Assembly (NCBI RefSeq): GCF_014298075.1
Contig: NZ_CP060418.1
Location: forward strand, 4,092,001-4,156,000
Direction: 5' to 3'
Origin: Enterobacter sp. JUb54
GTDB lineage: Bacteria; Pseudomonadota; Gammaproteobacteria; Enterobacterales; Enterobacteriaceae
Length of the DNA stretch: 64,000 nt
Shown here piece after piece: positions 59,529 through 64,000 of this stretch. The position numbers were made by a program, and so were the translations under genes. How positions within the stretch are numbered: position 1 is the stretch's first letter; every line of letters begins with the position of its first letter. The notes below the pieces were generated by a model, which saw nothing but the letters and a program-made list of their open reading frames with translations, was not told the DNA's origin and ran no database searches.

Positions 59529-60371
59529 CTCGCGCATTTGCTCGATCAGCACTTTCAGTTCGATGGCGGATTTGGTCACTTCCGCATTGATGGATTTTGA
59601 CGCCAGGGTATTCGACTCGCGGTTAAACTCCTGCATCATAAAGTCGAGACGACGGCCAACGGCCTCTTTCTTCTTCAGGATGTTCCAGGTTTCTTTAACG
59701 TGCGCTTCCAGACGGTCCAGTTCTTCGGCCACATCGATACGCTGTGCCATCAGAACCAGCTCTTGTTCGAGGCGGTTATTTTCCAGCTGTACTTCTGCAT
59801 CTTCCAGTTTCGAGACCAGGCGGTCACGCTGCCACTGCAAGATTTCCGGCATATGGGCGCGGACTTTTGTCACCTCGGCGGTCACGCCGTCGAGACGCTG
59901 CTCGATCAGGGTTTTCAGCGCCTGGCCTTCGCTCTCGCGGGCGACGATAAAATCATCCAGCGCACCGTCCAGGGCGGACAAAATTTCAGCGGTAATCGCG
60001 TCGAGGTCCTGCTCACGGGCTGCCATCACCCCAGGCCAGCGCAGAATATCCACCGGGTTAATTTCGCCTTCGTCGCTCTGCATTTTGACCCAGTTGGCGG
60101 CATTGACCAGCTGTTTAGCGAGGTTTTCGTTCAGAATCAGCTCGCCCTGAGCGCTGGGATCCTGTTCAAAGCGTAAGGTACATTCTACTTTGCCACGGGT
60201 CAGGCGCGAACGAATGCGCTCACGTACAACGGGCTCCAGGCTACGGAACTGCTCCGGCAGGCGGAAATAGGTTTCCAGGTATCGTTGGTTTACCGAGCGC
60301 AGTTCCCACGCGGCGCTGCCCCAGTCACCCTTGATTTCTCGCCGGGCATAGGCGGTCATACTGCGGATCAT
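59508..60371 (-). CDS. yicC: YicC-family endoribonuclease
   Basis: The 287-residue protein is orthologous to E. coli YicC (MIRSMTAYARREIKGDWGSAAWE; C-terminal DUF1732 region with RLDFMMQEFNRESNTLASKS). The YicC family is now described as metal-dependent endoribonucleases acting on small RNAs and mRNA. The reading frame is intact although the island is integrated at its 3' end, because the element restores the final codons. Confidence 0.95.
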   Translation of the reverse strand: MIRSMTAYARREIKGDWGSAAWELRSVNQRYLETYFRLPEQFRSLEPVVRERIRSRLTRGKVECTLRFEQDPSAQGELILNENLAKQLVNAANWVKMQSDEGEINPVDILRWPGVMAAREQDLDAITAEILSALDGALDDFIVARESEGQALKTLIEQRLDGVTAEVTKVRAHMPEILQWQRDRLVSKLEDAEVQLENNRLEQELVLMAQRIDVAEELDRLEAHVKETWNILKKKEAVGRRLDFMMQEFNRESNTLASKSINAEVTKSAIELKVLIEQMREQIQNIE

Positions 60372-60611
60372 AGACGTTCCTGTTTTTAAAGGAGAGTGAG
60401 GTGGATTATAGCTTTCAGGGGCCTGTCAGGATAGGAATAAGCGAGCATTATCGCTATATACACGTTATCCTTCTGACAGCCTCGTGCCTGGCGGCACCGC
60501 AATGCCGGAAACACATTTTATCTATGTTGTCAGGTGCTTCTCGCCTCGATGCATACTGCATGAATTTGTGTATAATGCGCGCCACATTCGTTTCAAGCCG
60601 GAGATAACATT

Positions 60612-61328
60612 ATGCGTCCAGCAGGTCGTAGCGCTAATCAGGTGCGTCCCGTCACCCTGACCCGTAACTATACAATACACGCAGAAGGCTCCGTGCTGGT
60701 CGAATTTGGTGACACCAAAGTGTTGTGCACCGCGTCGATCGACGAAGGTGTGCCACGTTTCCTGAAAGGTCAGGGACAAGGATGGATCACCGCAGAATAC
60801 GGCATGCTGCCGCGCGCAACCCATACCCGTAACGCGCGTGAAGCGGCGAAAGGTAAGCAGGGCGGCCGCACGATGGAAATCCAGCGTCTGATTGCACGTG
60901 CACTGCGCGCAGCAGTAGACCTGAAAGCACTCGGCGAATTCACCATTACCCTCGACTGCGATGTTCTGCAGGCGGACGGCGGCACCCGTACCGCATCCAT
61001 TACCGGTGCCTGCGTGGCGCTGGCCGATGCGCTGAATAAGCTGGTTGCTGCCGGCAAGCTGAAAAGCAACCCGATGAAAGGGATGGTGGCGGCGGTTTCC
61101 GTCGGTATCGTCAACGGCGAAGCGCTGTGCGATCTGGAGTATGTCGAAGATTCGGCAGCGGAAACTGATATGAACGTGGTGATGACCGAAGACGGTCGCA
61201 TCATTGAGGTGCAGGGCACGGCAGAAGGCGAGCCGTTTACCCACGAAGAGCTACTCACCCTGTTGGCGTTGGCCCGAGGGGGAATCGAATCCATTGTGGC
61301 GACGCAGAAAGCGGCGTTAGAAAACTAG
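60612..61328 (+). CDS. rph: RNase PH
   Basis: The 238-residue protein is full length ([20 protein letters not shown]; phosphate-site [16 protein letters not shown]). RNase PH trims the 3' ends of tRNA precursors phosphorolytically. The frame is intact to KAALEN, unlike the frameshifted allele of E. coli K-12, so coupling of rph translation to pyrE attenuation should be normal here. Confidence 0.97.
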   Translation: MRPAGRSANQVRPVTLTRNYTIHAEGSVLVEFGDTKVLCTASIDEGVPRFLKGQGQGWITAEYGMLPRATHTRNAREAAKGKQGGRTMEIQRLIARALRAAVDLKALGEFTITLDCDVLQADGGTRTASITGACVALADALNKLVAAGKLKSNPMKGMVAAVSVGIVNGEALCDLEYVEDSAAETDMNVVMTEDGRIIEVQGTAEGEPFTHEELLTLLALARGGIESIVATQKAALEN

Positions 61329-61333
61329 TTTTT

Positions 61334-61361
61334 AAGGCGACTGAGAAGTCGCCTTTTTTTT
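61334..61361 (+). promoter_or_regulatory. pyrE attenuator
   Basis: AAGGCGACT and AGTCGCCTT form a hairpin followed by TTTTTTT, 6 bp after the rph stop and 27 bp before pyrE. In E. coli this structure terminates transcription when UTP is plentiful and ribosomes lag in rph. Confidence 0.9.
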
Positions 61362-61387
61362 GTCTGAAAATAGTAAGGGGCTATTCT

Positions 61388-62029
61388 ATGAAGTTATATC
61401 AGCGCCAGTTTATTGAGTTTGCGCTTAGCAAACAGGTCCTTAAGTTTGGCGAGTTTACGCTGAAATCCGGGCGTAAGAGCCCCTATTTCTTCAACGCCGG
61501 CCTGTTTAACACCGGGCGCGATCTGGCACTGTTAGGCCGTTTCTATGCCGAGGCGCTGGTCGATTCCGGCATCGATTTCGATCTGCTGTTTGGCCCGGCC
61601 TATAAAGGTATCCCTATCGCGACCACTACCGCGGTAGCGCTGGCGGAACACCACGATCTGGATTTGCCATACTGCTTTAACCGCAAAGAAGCGAAGACCC
61701 ATGGTGAAGGCGGCAACCTGGTCGGCAGCACTCTGCAGGGACGAGTTATGCTGGTCGACGACGTCATCACCGCCGGCACCGCGATTCGTGAGTCGATGGA
61801 AATTATCCAGGCGCACGGCGCTGAACTGGCGGGCGTCCTGATTTCTCTGGATCGTCAGGAACGCGGGCGTGGCGACATCTCTGCGATTCAGGAAGTTGAG
61901 CGCGATTACGGCTGTAAAGTGATCTCCATCGTCACCCTGAAAGAGTTGATTTCCTACCTGGAAGAGAAGCCAGAGATGGCTGAGCATCTGGCAGCGGTGC
62001 GGGCTTATCGCGAAGCCTACGGGGTATAA
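61388..62029 (+). CDS. pyrE: Orotate phosphoribosyltransferase
   Basis: The 213-residue protein matches E. coli PyrE, with the PRPP-binding loop [17 protein letters not shown] and catalytic Lys-rich loop [13 protein letters not shown]. It makes OMP from orotate and PRPP in pyrimidine synthesis. Confidence 0.98.
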   Translation: MKLYQRQFIEFALSKQVLKFGEFTLKSGRKSPYFFNAGLFNTGRDLALLGRFYAEALVDSGIDFDLLFGPAYKGIPIATTTAVALAEHHDLDLPYCFNRKEAKTHGEGGNLVGSTLQGRVMLVDDVITAGTAIRESMEIIQAHGAELAGVLISLDRQERGRGDISAIQEVERDYGCKVISIVTLKELISYLEEKPEMAEHLAAVRAYREAYGV

Positions 62030-62066
62030 GCCTCAGCCCGGCAGGCAACGACCTGCCGGGTCGGTT

Positions 62067-63083
62067 TCAGACCAGCTTTGCCCCCTGGGCATTGACGTAC
62101 AGCGAATAGATTGAGGTGCTGGAGGCCATAAACAGGCGATTGCGCTGCTCACCGCCAAAACAGAGGTTCGCGCAGCGTTCCGGCAATTGAATGATGCCGA
62201 TGTTTTTCCCCTGAGGATTGAAGACGCGCACCCCGTCCAGCTCCTCGCTGCCGGTTCCCCAACCACACCACAGATTCCCGTCCATGTCGCAGGCGATACC
62301 GTCAGCGGTGCCGTTACCGCAGTCAATGTGTACTCTTTTGTTTTTCAACGTGTTATCGACAACATCCCACGCCAGGATAAGACGGTTTGGCGTCGCACGG
62401 CTCTCCACGACGTACAGCGTTTTCTCATCGGCGGAGAAACAGAGTCCGTTTGGCCCTTTTACGTCGCCCAGCATGACGCTCAGCTTGCGGCTTTCTGGAT
62501 CCAGCCGATAGACGTTCTGAGGCAACTGCGGCGTGGCTTTGTGTCCTTCATAGAACCCGCTGATACCGAACGGCGGATCGGTAAACCAGATGCTGCCGTC
62601 CGACTTCACGACGATATCGTTTGGCGAATTTAGCGGTTTGCCGTCAAAGCTGTCGGCCAGGACGGTAATCGTACCGTCGTATTCGGTGCGGGTAATGCGG
62701 CGGGTGTCGTGCTCGCAGCTAATCAGCCGTCCCTGCCGGTCGCGGGCGTGGCCGTTCGCGTAGTTTGCCGGTTGACGAAAGACGCTGGTTTCACCGGTGG
62801 CTTCATCCCAGCGCATGATGGCGTTATTGGGAATATCGCTCCAGAGCAGCATACGCGTATCGCCAAACCATACCGGTCCTTCCGCCCAGCGAAAGCCCGT
62901 GGCGATCTGTTCGACTTTTGCGCTGGCAAGCATATAGCGGCGGAAGCTGTCATCCGTCGCCATAATGCGTGGGTCGGGATAACGTGCAGATGGTGCCCAG
63001 GCCGCGAAACTTTTTTGACTGAGCAATAGTGATGCGGTCGCCAGACCGCCCAGTTTGAGCAATTCACGCCGTGATGTCGCCAT
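62067..63083 (-). CDS. Tat-exported SMP-30/gluconolactonase-family protein
   Basis: The 338-residue protein starts with a twin-arginine signal (TSRRELLKLGGLATASLLLS), then a six-bladed propeller of the SMP-30/LRE family (TGFRWAEGPVWFG; NSPNDIVVKSDGSIWFTDPPFG; GPNGLCFSADEKTLYVVES; DGIACDMDGNLWCGWG), carrying the Glu, Asn and Asp metal ligands. Periplasmic sugar-lactone hydrolysis is likely. It is inserted between pyrE and slmA, which are neighbours in E. coli. Start 63083 with GGAG upstream. Confidence 0.88.
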   Translation of the reverse strand: MATSRRELLKLGGLATASLLLSQKSFAAWAPSARYPDPRIMATDDSFRRYMLASAKVEQIATGFRWAEGPVWFGDTRMLLWSDIPNNAIMRWDEATGETSVFRQPANYANGHARDRQGRLISCEHDTRRITRTEYDGTITVLADSFDGKPLNSPNDIVVKSDGSIWFTDPPFGISGFYEGHKATPQLPQNVYRLDPESRKLSVMLGDVKGPNGLCFSADEKTLYVVESRATPNRLILAWDVVDNTLKNKRVHIDCGNGTADGIACDMDGNLWCGWGTGSEELDGVRVFNPQGKNIGIIQLPERCANLCFGGEQRNRLFMASSTSIYSLYVNAQGAKLV

Positions 63084-63241
63084 CAGCCTTCTCCTTGTCC
63101 ATTGAAAAGATGCAATCAAAGGATGTTATGAGAGAGGTCGAGCCGAAAACATCTGGCAATTCAACGAATTGTCCTGGGCTTTATAACAGATAAATCAAAA
63201 ATGAGATGCAGCCTTTTGGGCTGCATAGAGCGTGATGCGGA

Positions 63242-63838
63242 CTACTGCAATTGGGCGGCGACCAGCGGCCAGCGGGCGTCAAAGTCATCCGTCGGACGAT
63301 ACTTAAACTCGCTGCGTACAAAACGTGACAGCATGCCCTCGCAGAACGCCAGCAGCTGGCTGGCCAGCAGGGCTTCATCGACGGCATAGCCTTCACCTTC
63401 ACGCATTTTCTTTTCGCGCATCACCTGGCGCAGCTGAACCTCGATGCGTTCGAATAGCTGGTTAATCCGCCCTTGCAGACGGTCCTGTTCGAACATCAGC
63501 GCATGGCCGGTCAAAATCCGCGTCAGCCCAGGATTACGCTCACCAAACCCAAGAATCAGCAGCACAATCAGGCGAAGTCGTGCCGATGTGTCCTTTTCAT
63601 CTTTTAAAATCAAATTGATGCGCGTAATCAGACTGTCTTCGATAAACTCGATCAGACTATCAAACATGCGGGTTTTACTCGGGAAATGACGGTACAACGC
63701 CGCTTCGGAGACCCCAACGGATGCCGCCAGTTTCGCTGTGGTAATCCGCTGGCTTCCATCGCTGGATTCAAGCATCAGGGCCAGAGACTGAAGTATTTCT
63801 TCGCGACGATTCCTTTTCGCAGTTTGTTTTTCTGCCAT
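63242..63838 (-). CDS. slmA: SlmA nucleoid occlusion factor
   Basis: The 198-residue TetR-family protein is near-identical to E. coli SlmA ([44 protein letters not shown]). It binds specific chromosomal sites and FtsZ to block septation over the nucleoid. Downstream of dut in the same direction as in E. coli. Confidence 0.97.
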   Translation of the reverse strand: MAEKQTAKRNRREEILQSLALMLESSDGSQRITTAKLAASVGVSEAALYRHFPSKTRMFDSLIEFIEDSLITRINLILKDEKDTSARLRLIVLLILGFGERNPGLTRILTGHALMFEQDRLQGRINQLFERIEVQLRQVMREKKMREGEGYAVDEALLASQLLAFCEGMLSRFVRSEFKYRPTDDFDARWPLVAAQLQ

Positions 63839-63891
63839 GTTTTAAAATACCCCTGAAAATAAGCACTAGTCAGGCAGGCATCCACAAAGTG

Positions 63892-63913
63892 ACCGCAAAC
63901 GGTCGTTTGCGGT
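63892..63913. other. Perfect 10-bp palindrome between dut and slmA
   Basis: ACCGCAAACG-GT-CGTTTGCGGT is a perfect inverted repeat with a 2-bp centre, 53 bp upstream of slmA. It may be an operator for slmA or a processing hairpin in the dut-slmA mRNA. It lacks a U-run. Confidence 0.6.
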
Positions 63914-63963
63914 GATGTTATTGCATTAATGCACTTTGGGATGCGGATGTACTGTGGTCGGGC

Positions 63964-64000
63964 TTATGCGCGCCCTGAGTGGCCAAAGCCGCCTTCGCCA
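63964..64000 (-). CDS. dut: dUTPase, C-terminal end only
   Basis: The minus strand at the right edge reads GEGGFGHSGRA-stop, the conserved C-terminal motif V of dUTPase (GxGGFGxSG) that closes over the nucleotide. Gene order dut-slmA-pyrE agrees with E. coli. The rest lies outside the window. Confidence 0.9.
   Translation of the reverse strand, partial: GEGGFGHSGRA

Overview
The window comes from an enterobacterial chromosome, most likely Klebsiella, Raoultella or a close relative. Gene content and protein sequences closely follow Escherichia coli (nlpA, selC, yicJI, yicH, xanP, gltS, glpFK, zapB, sbp, cdh, tpiA, fpr, glpX, recG, trmH, spoT, rpoZ, gmk, ligB, yicG, yicC, rph, pyrE, slmA, dut). 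The core is GC-rich and carries REP/BIME-type palindromes of the form CCGGAGGCGGTGC...CCTGTCCGGGC. The genus assignment is inference; no rRNA gene is present.

Layout. (1) 1-8.9 kb: a variable metabolic and regulatory block. It holds an AhpD-like gene divergent from an AraC regulator, a PEP mutase/isocitrate lyase-family gene overlapping ada, nlpA, a metallo-beta-lactamase-fold hydrolase with a GlxA-type regulator, yahK, and a quinone-oxidoreductase-like gene with an antibiotic-biosynthesis-monooxygenase-like gene. (2) 8.9-11.2 kb: an AT-rich scar beside selC (tRNA-Sec) with an antitoxin relic and a frameshifted AlbA_2/ATPase-like gene. (3) 11.4-24.2 kb: alpha-xyloside uptake and hydrolysis (yicJ-yicI), an RpiR-type regulator convergent with a PTS permease/GH4 phospho-glycosidase operon, then yicH, xanP and gltS. 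(4) 24.2-35.3 kb: a tandem BIME array, glpK-glpF, zapB, sbp, cdh, a DASS-type anion transporter, tpiA, yiiQ, yiiR, fpr and glpX. Compared with E. coli this block is circularly permuted and placed between gltS and recG, so glpX is cut off from glpFK and sits directly behind recG. (5) 35.3-43.8 kb: the rpoZ-spoT-trmH-recG operon, gmk, ligB and yicG. (6) About 44.06-59.53 kb: a 15.5 kb phage-satellite-like island integrated at the 3' end of yicC. (7) 59.5-64 kb: yicC, rph-pyrE with its attenuator, a Tat-exported SMP-30-like gene, slmA and the end of dut.

The island is the main accessory element. It has a P4-type integrase, an AlpA regulator, a BRO-N protein, an Icd-like protein and a DUF927 replication protein next to a cluster of TTAGCCCA repeats (candidate origin). 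It also has an isolated tape-measure/muramidase-like protein, a lipoprotein with an internal duplication, a protein with a HEPN-like Rx4H motif, a small-terminase-like HTH protein, a second repeat cluster, and a Doc-type toxin with a large DNA-binding partner. No capsid, portal or large terminase gene is present, so if mobile it must depend on a helper.
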